Below are positions 17,856-29,802 of a DNA stretch of 64,000 nt, piece after piece. The translations under genes were made by a program, and so were the position numbers. Position 1 is the stretch's first letter. Every line of letters begins with the position of its first letter. The notes under the pieces were generated by a model, which did not search any database, was not told the origin of the DNA, and worked only from the letters and a program-made list of their open reading frames with translations. Source of the stretch: Schizochytrium sp. TIO01 (lineage: Eukaryota; Sar; Bigyra; Thraustochytrida; Thraustochytriidae); assembly GCA_004764695.1 (NCBI GenBank), contig SMSO01000037.1:1793747-1857746 (forward strand), given 5' to 3'.

Positions 17856-18881
17856 ATGACCACTGAGTTTGAGGACGTGCAAAAGTTCTGGGAAAGAGCA
17901 GGCCAAGATGCAGTTGGTGCAGCGTGCCAAAGCGATGCAATTTTGCGTTTTTTTGACAAATTCTCGGTCCTTGAAGTCATCGAAGGCAAGGTTCTTAAGT
18001 TTGATGTGGACAAGATCGCCGAGCTTCAAGACAAGGTCGATAGTCTTCCCGCAATGAACGGTGATGATTCTTTGCGCAAGATCTTTGCTCCCGGTGCCAC
18101 CAAGAGTGCAACTGTGCGTAATCACAAACTCGTCGCTGTTATCAAAGAGGGCTTGACCAACATCTGCGAGAGCGGCGAAGTCCCCAGCACTGGAGGATCA
18201 GCTTCTGCCCCGGAACCTGCATCAGATTACTCAGCTCCTGAAGGGCAGCAATCCCAACAGGCTTCGTACATCCAGCTCGCTAGGGACCTCCCGGAAGGCG
18301 CTCGAATCAATGTTCGATGCTCTCCAGACACCGATGCCGAGGTCGTTGGTACCATTGGCGAGGACGATGTTATCGCTATGATGAGCATGCAGGGCGATTG
18401 GGCTTGCATTGACTTTGACGGAAGCACTGCGTATGTCCTCACTCGTATGGGTGACCGTGCTTTGCTCGTGCCAATGAACAACTCACAGCCTGCTCCGGTA
18501 GCCGCTAAGGAGAACCAGGGCGCCGCAAACCACGCTGCTGCTGCTGCTGCTGCTGCAGCTCCGATGAAGCCTCCTCAACCTGTCATGCAGCAGCAACATC
18601 AGCAGCAAATGCCACAGCATGCACAGCCACCACGTGTCGCCCCCCCAACTATGATGGCTCACCATGCTCCAAGCATGCATCAGCAGTACATGCCCCAGAG
18701 TTCCATGCACCCGATGGCAATGAACAGCATGAACGAGGATCCTTCCAGGCCGGTATCTTTTGAGGAATACAACCAATTGCGCTTTCGTGTACAGCAGCTT
18801 GAGGCTGATATGCGGGCATTTCGTATGCTTATGCGTTCCTGGAGCTTGGACACTCCCTCTGCTGCTGCGGCTCCTTATTAG
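17856..18881 (+). CDS. SH3b-domain protein with Gln/Met-rich tail, function unknown
   Basis: A 341-residue protein of unknown function. Residues 1-110 are helical and charged, with no named family. Residues about 145-207 look like a bacterial-type SH3 (SH3b) domain: INVRCSPDTDAEVVGTIGED, then QGDWACIDFDGSTAYVL. The next part (about 208-300) is low complexity: an alanine run encoded by GCT repeats, then Gln/His/Met/Pro-rich sequence typical of disordered or prion-like tails. A short amphipathic helix with coiled-coil character ends the protein (EEYNQLRFRVQQLEADMRAF). There is no signal peptide or membrane segment. The ATG at 17856 (CAAGATGAC) is the first in the frame. SH3b domains often bind cell-wall or peptide ligands in bacteria; a cytoplasmic scaffold is as likely here. 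Coding status is well supported by the domain; the function is open. Confidence 0.8.
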   Translation: MTTEFEDVQKFWERAGQDAVGAACQSDAILRFFDKFSVLEVIEGKVLKFDVDKIAELQDKVDSLPAMNGDDSLRKIFAPGATKSATVRNHKLVAVIKEGLTNICESGEVPSTGGSASAPEPASDYSAPEGQQSQQASYIQLARDLPEGARINVRCSPDTDAEVVGTIGEDDVIAMMSMQGDWACIDFDGSTAYVLTRMGDRALLVPMNNSQPAPVAAKENQGAANHAAAAAAAAAPMKPPQPVMQQQHQQQMPQHAQPPRVAPPTMMAHHAPSMHQQYMPQSSMHPMAMNSMNEDPSRPVSFEEYNQLRFRVQQLEADMRAFRMLMRSWSLDTPSAAAAPY

Positions 18882-19879
18882 ATTAACCTATGATCTACCT
18901 GAATTGCAATAACTTTCAAAGGATGAGACACTGAACATTTGTACGAACAAGGTTTCATTCAGTCTTTTGATCAATGTGCCGTATTAGCATGCAAAATGGA
19001 GACCAGAATTTAATATCTCTTTAAAGAGCAGGAAGGAGTATTGGTATCGTGGATACATGCACATCGCCGACTGCTTGCTGTATGCGGTACCTCTAGCATT
19101 GGATTGCCATGCTGGCCCTATTCAGCGGAAGTCGCAGACGCGCTTATTCAGTATATGTTGAAAGCATAATACTCATTCTCTCTCCTTTGGCTGTTCATTA
19201 TGATGTTGATCGCCTGAAAGTGAAAATGATCACCGACATGCTATTCCTAGCATCAGTTTTTTTTTGGTCGGCACTCCATAGAATACTGAGCAAACAAAGT
19301 TAATATCCTTGTACGAACTTGACGACAAGGTCTATTATGTATATTTTGGATTGATTGCATCCAAGATTTATCTGTGGAAGGCACTCGAAGAACCCTTCGC
19401 CCCCTTTTGTTCAGAAGTAGAATTCCACAAAACCTAAACGAAATAATAAATATGCAAACAATTTGAGTAATCAAAGGCTCTCACCGAAATGTGCTATTTA
19501 TCGTTTAACATATAGTAAACATTATAAAACTGAAGAAATGCTTACTAAGAGTACTTTCATATTGCGGTTCTAAAGTGATACATGTAAGATTGTTAAAATT
19601 TTAAAACTGCATTACATCACTATGGCACGCGATACTTTCCTATAGGCTATACTCCAGACACCAAGTAGAAAAGTTATAGCTACGTTGCTTTATTATTTAG
19701 TACAGTGAAGCATTCATCAAAGTGATCGCAATATATCTCATCTTAAATTTAGAATATTATCCTAAATGTACTGTAAGTGGTGCTCTGCGTCACAAGTCAA
19801 TCGATCTACTGGCAATGCTCCAGCCAGGCGTCTTCAAAATTCTCGCCAAGCTTAAGCTGCTGCTCGGATTTCTACTTTC
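18882..19879. other. AT-rich intergenic stretch
   Basis: Between the SH3b gene and the kinase relic. I see no gene, no RNA gene and only short simple-sequence runs. Confidence 0.45.
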
Positions 19880-20700
19880 ACACGCGCAGTCCCAAACTAT
19901 GCTTCAAAGTATCGAATGCATCCTCGCTCCATCTGATTGAATCTGTATTGAGGCTCGTGGTCGAGCAGATGTGTCTACTTTGTATAGTTTCTGCGAGGAA
20001 AGTTTCATAGCTTGTCCAGTCAAACAGTGTGTTTTCCTCATATATACATGCAAGACATACCTTCGAAGACTTCTCAACAAGCCCATATACATCAGCTGGA
20101 CCGCTTGACAATTGTTTAGACGCTCGCTAGGCTTTGCAACTCTTTGAGGGGATCAATAAAGCTTGCATCGCTGTGGTCGGCTTAGAGGACAGATTCTTCA
20201 GTATAACACCCACAGAATATAAATCCATGGTATGAGACCATTTATCAGTTGAGTAGAAAAGTATCGAGGTAGAGTAAGGACGTTTAATTTACAGTGTAAT
20301 CTGCAACTTTCATACCATACAAAATCTCTTAAGTAATAGTGTTCAATTTCCTTGATTCTGTGGGCATGTAATTGCGCCATGCCAATAAACAGGTTCAAAG
20401 CAAGTCGAACACAAGCGGCCTCGTCATTGTGCGGGTGTTCTTCAATCCATTTCGCTAGGTCACTTTGCTCGTAGACGTCTGTCACAATGTACCCCCCCAA
20501 ATCTGCGTGAGTCATGTCATACCCACAAAATCACTACATGCTAGGAGACCGACCACCTTGCCTGTATTTGCAACTTGTTTGTAAAAAGTTTTAATTAATT
20601 TTTCTGTCCAATGTGAGGCTACTTCAGAACCAGATTTCTGCCATCATAATCAAAAGCAGTTTTTGTGTCTCTTGAGGAGAGATAAGCCCGAACAAACTGG
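19880..20700 (-). pseudogene. Broken protein kinase gene
   Basis: Minus-strand fragments in changing frames follow the order of a protein kinase domain. The alpha-C region is VASHWTEKLIKTFYKQVANT (about 20570-20630), then VVGLLACSDF, the hinge YIVTDVYEQSDLAKWIEEH (20430-20490), the alpha-E helix LFIGMAQLHAHRI, a DFG-like strand KVADYTVN (about 20280-20310), the alpha-F region SHTMDLYSVGVILKNLS (about 20195-20245), and a C-lobe tail from 20111 down to 19878. The HRDLKxxN catalytic loop is not recognisable. At least three frame changes occur. One coincides with a tandem 5-base duplication (GTCATGTCAT, 20511-20520); removing one copy restores continuity. No N-lobe glycine loop was found upstream. 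It could also be an intron-rich gene, but the duplication argues for a pseudogene. Other genes in the window show no introns. Confidence 0.65.
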
Positions 20701-22323
20701 AAATTAGAGAACGAGATATTGGCTTACGAGAGGTCAGAACTTACAACTCCCAAAAGTCTTTCTGCGCTTCTATGTAGTCACCTACCCAATAGTTATTTCC
20801 TAAGAGCTCTATGTGATGTTTTCGTGCATGATGTAAAGTTTCAGCAAGTTACGACAGAGCAATTTACCTAGTTCAATAAAGGTACATTGTGGAAGAATGG
20901 CATCTTGCTCTGTGTTAGCATCTTACAATTTCATCTTCATAGTACTCGCTGTTTCAAGAATGTTTTTGACTCTTTTGCATACTATGTCACTTTGAAAAAG
21001 TTCCGAGCGTCTTTTGTAATTGCTCAAGGACATTTAGACAGCCCAGAAGTGAAAAAGGTATACACCCCAGTGAGAAACTCTGAGACTACCTCGGTACATT
21101 TGTTCGACCTCTCCTTAAAATCTACGTTTTCAAAGCATTGAATGTTAAGTAGATGGCCCGAAGTGTATCTTACACTTCAAAATTGAACGAGGCTCGTGTG
21201 GGATATCCACTTACATCTGCAGAACATCTCCAAGCCATGAAACTTTAGGTTTCTACTCCTTCGTCTTTCATGAAGAGGTCCTCTGAGAATCAGATGGAAA
21301 GTATCTTCCATTCCTGACTAATCTGCTCGTTTTATCCCAGTGTAAAGCTTCTAGGTTAAAAAAGAAACCGGAGAAGCATTCGCGTTGTATCTTACACTAA
21401 TCTATCGATCGTAGTGTCCTTTACTTCTTATAAAAAGACTGCTCTCAACCTTCAAAACAGTTTTAAGTTATTGTGGACAAAGCTATAGTGGGAAGCAACG
21501 AAACATAGCACATGCAGTGCCAGAAAATAGAAAGACAGAGAAGTAAGTAAAGTATAGAAGCACAAAGGTTGTCCTCATAATTCTCTTAGAGTATGAGAAC
21601 GCTGTACTAGATTGTTAGTTTTTTTGGTTTTAGTAGTATATGATGTAGTAGTTGGAAAGTAGGTATGATTTGTGTATGTTTGGGTTGGGAAAATGTTGAA
21701 GGATAACTTGCGTGTGGTAGCGTAGTGAGAAAGTATTTTAAAGGAAGAGAATAGCAAAACAGAGACGAGTGTATGAACAAAGAAGGATCAATGAGTAAAA
21801 AGATCTAGTGCTTGGAGCAACCCAGATATCTTGAATCTCACCTCAGTTCATCTTTGCTTTCTTTTTTGAGTAGAAGATTCACTCGGCCATTCTACTTCTC
21901 AAGGGTTCCTCTTCTTCTCTCGATACAAAACGCCTTACATCAGCTACGCATTGTTTCAACAAATACATGCGAGTATCTTTCGAGGCGGTGAAATCTATAG
22001 ACATGGGATCAACAGCAGACAAAGCAAGAATACCATGGCATTATACTCCCCTGGTTGTCTGCGCAACATCGGAGAGATGAGATGTTCACCTTTGAAAATT
22101 GTCTCAGTAGTACAGAGAAAGATTTTGTTTATCTTGTCTCCAGTTAAAGGAGAATGGCGGAAGACAAGCAAACATTTAAAAGACAATGACGTAGACGAGA
22201 TTGCAGGAGCTTTGTATTGTAAAGAAGACGATAGATAAGAGGGCATTAACATCGGAGACTTACTACAGCCATGTTCCAAGAGAAGAGTTTGGAATTGCGG
22301 CTAGGAAGTAGCACCATGCTGAT
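20701..22323. other. Intergenic, kinase relic to PDH E1-alpha
   Basis: AT-rich, no supported gene. It may include further decayed 5' parts of the kinase and, next to 22324, the 3' UTR of PDH E1-alpha. A plus-strand frame at 21951-22238 is not convincing. Confidence 0.45.
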
Positions 22324-23517
22324 TTAGTGGTAGAGGTTGTTCTGGATGTCCGGCATGCGAACAACGGAGGGCATCTCGGACTCAAGGCGGCGTCCGTTGG
22401 AGGACATCTTGCCGGTGGTGTAGATGTCGGAGGCAAGTTCGCTGTCGTCAGGGACGGAAGACTCCTTGGCAGCCTTGAGTGCTTTCTGGACCTCGGAGCG
22501 GATGTTCTTCTCGATCTCCTTGAGTTCATCCTCAGAGGCCCAGCCGGCCTCGACAATGCGCTTCTTGACGAGCTCAATGGGGTCACGGCTCTGGCGCACG
22601 TTAGTGACCTCGTCACGGGTACGGTAAGAGATACCAGGGTCAGACATGGAGTGACCGTGGTAACGGTAGGTCTTGAGCTCAACGTAGATGGGGCCGTTGC
22701 CAGCACCGGTGTACTCCTTACAGAACTTGATACCTTCACGTACGGCAAGGACGTCCATACCGTCAATGAAGAGACCAGGGATCTTGTTACCCTGCTTGTA
22801 GTACTCGGTGATGTACGAGGAGCGGTTCACGCTAGTACCCATACCGTACTCGTTGTTCTCACAGCCGAAGATGACCGGGAGCTTCCAGAGGGCAGCCATG
22901 TTGGCGGCCTCCCAGCACTGGCCCTGGTTGGCGGAACCGTCACCGTAGAGGGTGATGGAGCAGTTCATGGCTTCGTCAGCCTTCTGGTTGTAGGCGTGGT
23001 AGAAGGCAAGGCCAGCACCGATGGGAACCTGGGCTCCGACAATGGCGGCACCACCGTAGAAGTTGGTGGCCTTGTTGTACATGTGCATGGAGCCTCCCTT
23101 ACCGCGGGAGCAGCCGTTGCGGAAGCCGAAGAGCTCCTCGAAGATCTCCTGCACGGGCACACCGCGCACGTAGGCCATACCGTGGCAACGGTAGGTGGTG
23201 ATGACGTCGTCATCGCGGGTGAAGGCAGCCTCGATACCCTGGGCGATGGCCTCCTGGCCGTCATACAAGTGGCAGAAACCGCGGATGTTGCGGGCCTTGT
23301 ACTCACCGTCGGCGGCGATCTCCATGCGGCGGATGGTGTACATGTTGTGGTGGTACTCCATGAGCTCCTCCTTGGTGGCCTCTGCCTTCTGTGCAGGGGG
23401 CTCCACGTGGTGGCCCTTGAAGTCCACCGGCAGCTCAAACGTGTAGCTGCTCATGCTGCGAGCGGCACGCGGGGCGAGGCCGCTGCGGCCAGCCAGAGAC
23501 TTGAAGGCGACCTGCAT
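22324..23517 (-). CDS. Pyruvate dehydrogenase E1 component, alpha subunit (mitochondrial)
   Basis: The thiamine-diphosphate-dependent alpha subunit of the pyruvate dehydrogenase complex, which decarboxylates pyruvate and, with E1-beta, acetylates the E2 lipoyl groups. The 397-residue protein has a short Arg/Ser/Ala-rich N-terminus (1-23) suited to a mitochondrial presequence. The core motifs follow: FCHLYDGQEAIAQGIEAAF, TTYRCHGMAYVRG, SRGKGGSMHMY, and the ThDP/Mg motif GDG (192-194) through NN (221-222). The regulatory phosphorylation loop YRYHGHSMSDPGISYRTRDE is present with Ser290 and Ser297 at the positions of animal sites 1 and 2, so control by a PDH kinase is possible (inference). The ATG at 23517 is the first; the frame extends open upstream only to a TTG at 23700 through low-complexity sequence. 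Codons favour C or G at position three, keeping a 432-codon antisense frame open. Confidence 0.97.
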   Translation of the reverse strand: MQVAFKSLAGRSGLAPRAARSMSSYTFELPVDFKGHHVEPPAQKAEATKEELMEYHHNMYTIRRMEIAADGEYKARNIRGFCHLYDGQEAIAQGIEAAFTRDDDVITTYRCHGMAYVRGVPVQEIFEELFGFRNGCSRGKGGSMHMYNKATNFYGGAAIVGAQVPIGAGLAFYHAYNQKADEAMNCSITLYGDGSANQGQCWEAANMAALWKLPVIFGCENNEYGMGTSVNRSSYITEYYKQGNKIPGLFIDGMDVLAVREGIKFCKEYTGAGNGPIYVELKTYRYHGHSMSDPGISYRTRDEVTNVRQSRDPIELVKKRIVEAGWASEDELKEIEKNIRSEVQKALKAAKESSVPDDSELASDIYTTGKMSSNGRRLESEMPSVVRMPDIQNNLYH

Positions 23518-23847
23518 TTTGTCTGCTTCTTCCGCTTCTTCTTCTTCGGCTGCTGCTGCTGTTGCTGCGATCGATTCGCTCGCTTGTCTCGGGTCTGCTG
23601 CTCGTGCAGACGGAGATGTAGATAGGCACACAGAGATGCTGCTTTGCTGACGCCGCCGACGCACTCGCACAGCGCCGCTACAAAAACAAAACAAATACAA
23701 AAAGACAAGCGATTCTAAACAAAGGATGCGTAGGACTTCCTAGGCACCTACTAGCCATATCCTCAACTAACAGAAGCTGAGTATAATGTAAACAGAAAGA
23801 ATCACTTTGGCGCTTTTACAATGAAAAAGTAAATCAATTGAAAAGTC

Positions 23848-23888
23848 AATCATTCATTCATTCATTCGTTCATTCATTCATTCACTCT
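23848..23888. repeat. (ATTC)n repeat
   Basis: About ten ATTC units with one GTTC and one ACTC variant. Confidence 0.9.
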
Positions 23889-24583
23889 TTCTTCTGCTTT
23901 CTCAATTGAAAAACAAATTACTTTTCTTTCTTCAATTATGCATTCGCATATTTTTTCAATTTGTTTTTTAAAGTTGAAAGGAAAGCCTTGAGGACAACAA
24001 TAAGAGCAAAAAGGAAAACCTTTTCATATCTTTGAAATACTTTTAAACCTCACTTTCTAAAAGGAGACGAAAAGGAGATGAAAAGAAAAGAAAAGAAAAA
24101 AAGAAAAAGAAAAAAAAAGGGGCGAACGGAGAGATATGGAAACACTGTTAAGAACTCTGCTACTTTCCAATTGTCGGGATTTTTAAAATTAAATAAACTT
24201 TTCAGTCAAGCCATCTTTTAAATTAAAAGACATCCAAAAGAAAAATGGCTTTATGCAGAGAGCTAACTTGAGGTTCAATATAAGGTCGGTTATCCGCAGG
24301 CAGGACGAGCTGATCTGAACAAACAGGTTTCTTTCTCTCCCTGAGCCTTTGGTCTCTTTCGTCTCTCTTGTTTGATCAGCTGCTTGTTCTCAGAGATTGA
24401 AGGCATGGAAAGCCAAAAGAGCAGAAGAAGCAAGTGCCAAATAAGGTACTGCGCAGCATTTCATGAAAAAGGGCGAATTCAGGAGTTTAATTCTTTCACG
24501 AAAACAATAATAATGTTTTAACCCTTTTATTTAATATAGATTGAAAACGAGGAGAGGAGGCCAAAGGCAAGGAAGCCACAATG

Positions 24584-24609
24584 CAAACAAACAAACAAAC
24601 AAACAAACA
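24584..24609. repeat. (AAAC)n repeat
   Basis: Six perfect CAAA units. Confidence 0.9.
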
Positions 24610-24758
24610 TACAAATACAACCTCATCTTGCCTGGCTCCCCTTGGAAGCGTGGCCATTGTGGTGTCTTGATGCCCTTCGGAAGAGCACAGAAGAGCCCCT
24701 CTGAGTATGCCCCGACGAAAGATAGATACACTACATCCATTCGACTTCTCATAAGTTC

Positions 24759-24836
<78 letters not shown>
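24759..24836. repeat. (TTTC)n microsatellite
   Basis: A near-perfect run of about nineteen TTTC units, a long polypyrimidine tract. Confidence 0.95.
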
Positions 24837-25663
24837 AAAATCATTTTACATGGTATGCAGAAAAACTAACCACAGATCATCTCGTCCTGCTCGATCCATT
24901 GTTGTTCCCCAAACGACCAGCCTGAAGCCGCCCCTCCTTCCTCGTGTTCCTCTCCTTCGGCCCCATTTCCGCTCACCCTCGCGTACTTCTGCGCTTTCTG
25001 GCTGCCCGAGTCTCCGTCAAATCCACACGGGATCCGTCAAACCAAATCCCAAACCTCAGAACATTCATCTCAATCTCGACATCAAAGAAAAACTAACTCT
25101 TTGAAAAAGCATTCGCATACAATACATACATATATAATATAATACATATATCGATAGATACATCAATCATCATAAAAAACACACCACAAATAAAATCAGA
25201 TCTCAAAACCAGATCTTCGCGTCTAAGCCCTCCTACGCGCGCCTAGGCCCCCTGCGCCTGCGTCTTAAACTACGCGTCCGAAATTGCAGGCAGAGGATAC
25301 AGCCCCAGTAGGAGTTAATACCGCCATGGTAGGGTCGGCGAATAAAAGACGCCTTCGCCGAAGATAGCGCAGATCGATTGAAAGAAACAGCGATAGATCG
25401 AGAGACGGAGGCGACAGAGCTCAGGGCCTCAGTCAGACCCCTTTCGCCCTCAGCGAAAGGCCGGCGCAGGGGTGCCGCGGCCGGGCGGCGGCCTAGGCAG
25501 GCGGGAAGGCAGGCGGCTGGGGCGGAGGAGCGGCGCAGAATTTGTTGCCTGCGCAGGTGACGAGACGCCGTGCTTCCTGTGCCAAGCACAAATTTGCGCC
25601 CGAAAAAAGTGGACCCTGTTTTGTATTGAGAGTTTTGTTTTAAGCACTGATCAATTGTTATTC

Positions 25664-25704
25664 ATTTGTTTGTTTGTTTGTTTGGTTGGTTGTTTGTTTG
25701 TTTG
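25664..25704. repeat. (TTTG)n repeat
   Basis: About ten units, interrupted once by GGTTGG; the same unit forms the very long array at 46541. Confidence 0.9.
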
Positions 25705-25882
25705 CTGCAGAGAGGAAAAGGGGCTGATGCGATAGGTTGGTTTTGGCGAGAGATGGTGGAAAAGAGCATATATGCAAGGACAGGGTCGGTAGGACCTAGG
25801 CATGTGTGCAGCTTGGCAGTTGAAAAGCTTACAATCGAATATCTTCGTGACTATGGCGATTCTGAAATATGCTGTGAACAAG

Positions 25883-25904
25883 TTTTTTTTTTTTTTTTTT
25901 TTTT
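25883..25904. repeat. Poly-T tract (22 T)
   Basis: Uninterrupted T run with no coding context; a candidate relic of a retrotransposed poly-A tail on the other strand, but no flanking target-site duplication was found by eye. Confidence 0.9.
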
Positions 25905-28415
25905 AAATTAAATGAATGTATCCTCTTCTTTAAAAAATAAATAAAAATATATTGAAAGTTAGTTGAATATGATGCGTTTGCTATTGAGAGAGAGAATCAC
26001 GAAAGGAAAGAGGCCTGAATAATTTTAGATAGAAGATAGCAGAAAGAACGTGGAATCGATTTTTAATTAAAAAAGTTATGTTTCACTTGCCTATGCTCAG
26101 ATAGATAATACACTGATAGGGAGTTCTGTTCTTGTTTGGTTCGCCTGGGAAAGAGAACGAACACCTGCGCGAGCGGAGCTAGATCCAGAGGAGCAAGAAC
26201 GAGGATATATTGATTTACACATGGGTTGATATCGATGGTTCGAGGTCCTGGCTGACACCCAGCTCGCAAATTAAAACAAACAGAGGAGAGGAGGTGCTGT
26301 GCAGCGTTAAAAGGGTGAGGATCGGTCGTCCCGCATCAATGTCAGCGGTTCTTGAAGCTTTCGGAATGAACTTTATTATTATTATTATTGAGGTTATTAT
26401 TATCGTTGATAGAGAAATAATCAGAATTGAAAATATCCGTGCGATGGCGATGAATAGTTTTCCTCAGGCTGCATTCAGGGCCTTTTGAGGGGTCAGCATC
26501 GAAGAAACAACTTAATCAAACAGTCCTTCAGATTGTGGGAGGGAAACAAAGTCGCTCCACTCAGCCCATCCAAGGCGGGTAAGCGTTTGCAGAGAGCAAG
26601 GGTCCTTGATAAAGCTAGAAGAAAGAGACCAACCTGTGTATGAAGCGAAGGATATTTTGATAGATAGATGATACATCAGAAAGACTCAATGTTATTCTTC
26701 TTATATGATTGCGCCAGCCGACCAGACCTCCAAATTTTAAAACTGCTCCAAGCTCTCTTTATATGAATATATGAAACAATTGACAATACGATAGAAAGGG
26801 CAGTTTTTCTTTTTGTTTGTATTAAAAAAAGAAAGAAAGAAAAAGAGGCATCAGGTCAATCACATCATACATCACTCCCCTTCCGCCCATAGTCCCGCTT
26901 CGGCTTCGATGAGTACGCATCACCGGACAAAACAGAGGCCATGGCCTATCACTCGCTTTTGCATTGGAATTCTCCTGGAAAAGCGAGCGCCGGAACCCTC
27001 TGAATACAGCGCACCTCCGAGGGACGGTTGTATTTAGTCCCCGGAAGGATACTGAGGATTGAATTAGTACAAAAAGACGTGACAAGCTAACTGACTGCCA
27101 CGTTGAAAATACGATGGCTTCTTTCGATTCTGGGTGTTTATGCGTGGTGTTTTTCTCGTAGCATTTTAAAATTACGTGTACATCGCAGTCATAATATCTT
27201 TATCGATACGAATCTCTTTTTGGTGGCCTCGTAGCATTCCTTTGTGTCGTTAAAGATTCCTACGATTTTTGCTTTGAATGATAAAGTTCTTGTGAAGAGT
27301 AAATAAATAAATAAATAAACCAAAACATCCTCGCTCTTTCTTTTCAGACACTTTTATTAATTCTTTCTTTTAACATGAAAGAAAAGTAGCTATGTAAAAC
27401 TGATGCTCTTCATATTCTAATTCCATTCCCACAATGCTTTGGCGCAAGCTAATAGAAGAAGCCTGGGGGTCACCACCATCATCGTCGTCATCACCTACTT
27501 AAGAATCTGTGAGCAGCTTGACTCCATGCATCGCAAAGCCCTCATCATTGCCACAAACCGAACAGTAAAGAACTGCGAGCTGCCTACTCCGCATCATGCT
27601 CTCTTCCACCGCCACTACTACTACTGCCATCAAGTAAGTAATAAGACGGCAGAAAAGCGTAGCAAACGTTCTCTTTCGTTGAAATGAATGCTTCACTCAC
27701 TTTGAAGAATAAAAACAAAAACAAAGCCTTTCTAATAGTCAATCTTCTGTTGGGGTAATCTCGGCGCCTCTCCCTACTAGCTAGTAGTAGTTGTTTAGCT
27801 AGCTAGCTATTTGTTAGCAACGGAAGCGATGACGACGACGACGGTGATTTTTGAACCTACACATCATCAGCATCGTAATGAGTCATCCATCATCCATCAT
27901 CCATCATCGTTGATGGTTCACTACCCTGCGACGATCACCAATGACTCCACCGCCATCCTTCAAAAGTCCACCTCCCTCGTCGTGCTCCCTCGCTGGCCCC
28001 GGCCTCGCTGGATAATCTATCCTTCAGCCCAGCAAATAAAGGACCAGCCGGCTTCAAGGTGAGGAAGGGAACCTTGATCCCAAAGAGGCAAACTTGGGCG
28101 AATCGACACCTAGGTAGCCGCTCTCCTCGGCGAGCACCGTCCTCCGCGGCGAGCGCTCGCTCGCGAGGCGGGCAGCGACGGGCGCCTGGGAACTCCCGCG
28201 CCCGAGCATCTCCTCACCGGGAGGGAGGTCGCGGTCAGCGGCGGCGACCGAAAGCTGGGCGGCGGGCGCCGACGTAGCGCTTTTGACGGGAAATAAAAGG
28301 CAGAATTTGTGCGGATTTGGGGACCTGCCGAGCGAGGCTACCATGGTGGCCGCCTGCTTCTTCCTGAGCGGCGGCAATTGTGCCAAGTCGGCATCATCAT
28401 CACCATCGGTGGAGC

Positions 28416-28450
28416 AGAGCAGAGCAGAGCAGAGCAGAGCAGAGCAGAGC
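28416..28450. repeat. (AGAGC)n pentanucleotide repeat
   Basis: Seven perfect AGAGC units. Confidence 0.93.
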
Positions 28451-28492
28451 AAGGCAACACGGGCTGCGTCGCCCGCGACGTCTCCGACCGTG

Positions 28493-28630
28493 AGTTTGAC
28501 TTTTGAATTTAGACCTTTGAAATTAGACCTTTGAAATTAGACCTTTGAATTTCGAATTTCGAATTTTGAATTTTGAATTTTTGAAATTTGAATTTTGAAG
28601 TTTGACTTTTGAAGTTTGAATTTTAAATTC
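28493..28630. repeat. TTTGAA-rich tandem tract with 14-base units
   Basis: Three tandem copies of a 14-base unit AGACCTTTGAAATT grade into many TTTGAA/TTCGAA hexamer variants. The minus-strand translation is a Lys/Ile/Ser/Asn repeat and is not a gene. Confidence 0.85.
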
Positions 28631-29633
28631 TTCTCAGACGCGCTTTGCGGATTTGAATTTGAAATTCCATGAACTCCGGAACTTCGAAGACTGACTGTCG
28701 AAAACTTGAGCAGCAAAAGGCCGCCTTCGAAATTTGAACTCGGCGGAGAACCGCGCCTCTCAGGCGGAAGCTTCGCGCCCTTTGCGCCGCGCCGCTTCCG
28801 CCGTCGGCACGGCCACGGCGAAGCGCTTGAGCGCGCCGTGGCACATCTGCGCTGCAGTGATTCTTCTTCGTCGTCATCCTCGTCTGCGATTTGCAGGTGC
28901 ATATTTCTCTCTCTACAGTTAGTTAGTTTCCTTATCTTTCTTATCTTGTATTCCAAAAGGGCGAAAGCATTTCTACAGACTATAATTTTTTAAGCAAATG
29001 TTTATTTTATTTTAGCTAACAACATTTATGTAGTTTTTATTTTAAAAATAATAATTGAGTTTTATATTTAATTGAACTGGTTTTCATAAAGAAGAAAAAA
29101 GGCAAGTTCTTTCAGACCTTTTCAGATCTGGAGCTCGTCGCCAATTGAATCCACAGGTATCTTTAGCATGAAAATGGCAGTCATTTGTAGCACAGCGTTG
29201 CCCAATAAACTCTATTTTCCTTTGCGAACTTGCGAGTCTGAGCCTGTGAATGTATAGGCTGTATATATATTTTTAACACATTTAAGTTTAGAAAAATCCT
29301 TTGGTAACAATCAACTTTTTGATAACTTCCATGCAGCTCTTTATCGAGAGAGAGAGAAAAAAAGAAATTTAAAAAAAAAGAAGAGAGAGGAGCATAACAC
29401 CGTAGTTAACAATAAGAGGGATCTTGAATCGATATTAGTAGCATTCATTCAATCATTCATTCATTCAATCATTCATTCATTCCATTCTAAGAATCAACCA
29501 CACAAAGAGTGTGCTGCTTCTGCGGCTTCTTTCTACAGCTTCTGCGGCTTCTGCTGCTGCGTCGAGGCCAAGCTCGCTGCGCTGGCCACGACGGATCGAG
29601 GCAGCGTCTGCGTCTGCGCTTCCCGCCACCACT

Positions 29634-29673
<40 letters not shown>
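29634..29673. repeat. (CAG)n trinucleotide repeat
   Basis: About thirteen perfect CAG units. All six frames stay open through it, but no gene is evident around it. Confidence 0.93.
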
Positions 29674-29675
<2 letters not shown>

Positions 29676-29774
29676 CCAGTGCGGATTCTAGGTTTAGGCG
29701 GAATCCTTCGTCCACTCAATCGCATCCTTGCGCATCGATGCAAATTGATTTTTAATTAAGCAAGTCATTGATTA

Positions 29775-29802
29775 ACTAATTAATTAATTAATTAATTAAT
29801 TA
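29775..29802. repeat. (TTAA)n repeat
   Basis: Seven TTAA/TAAT units. Confidence 0.9.

Noticed and set aside
22327-23625. 432-codon plus-strand frame opposite PDH E1-alpha
   Set aside because: Its translation is a Val/Gly/Leu/Asp repeat-like artefact of the C/G-ending codons of the real gene on the other strand.
26231-26245. GGTTCGAGGTCC considered as a tRNA B box
   Set aside because: No A box or foldable tRNA lies upstream at the right distance.
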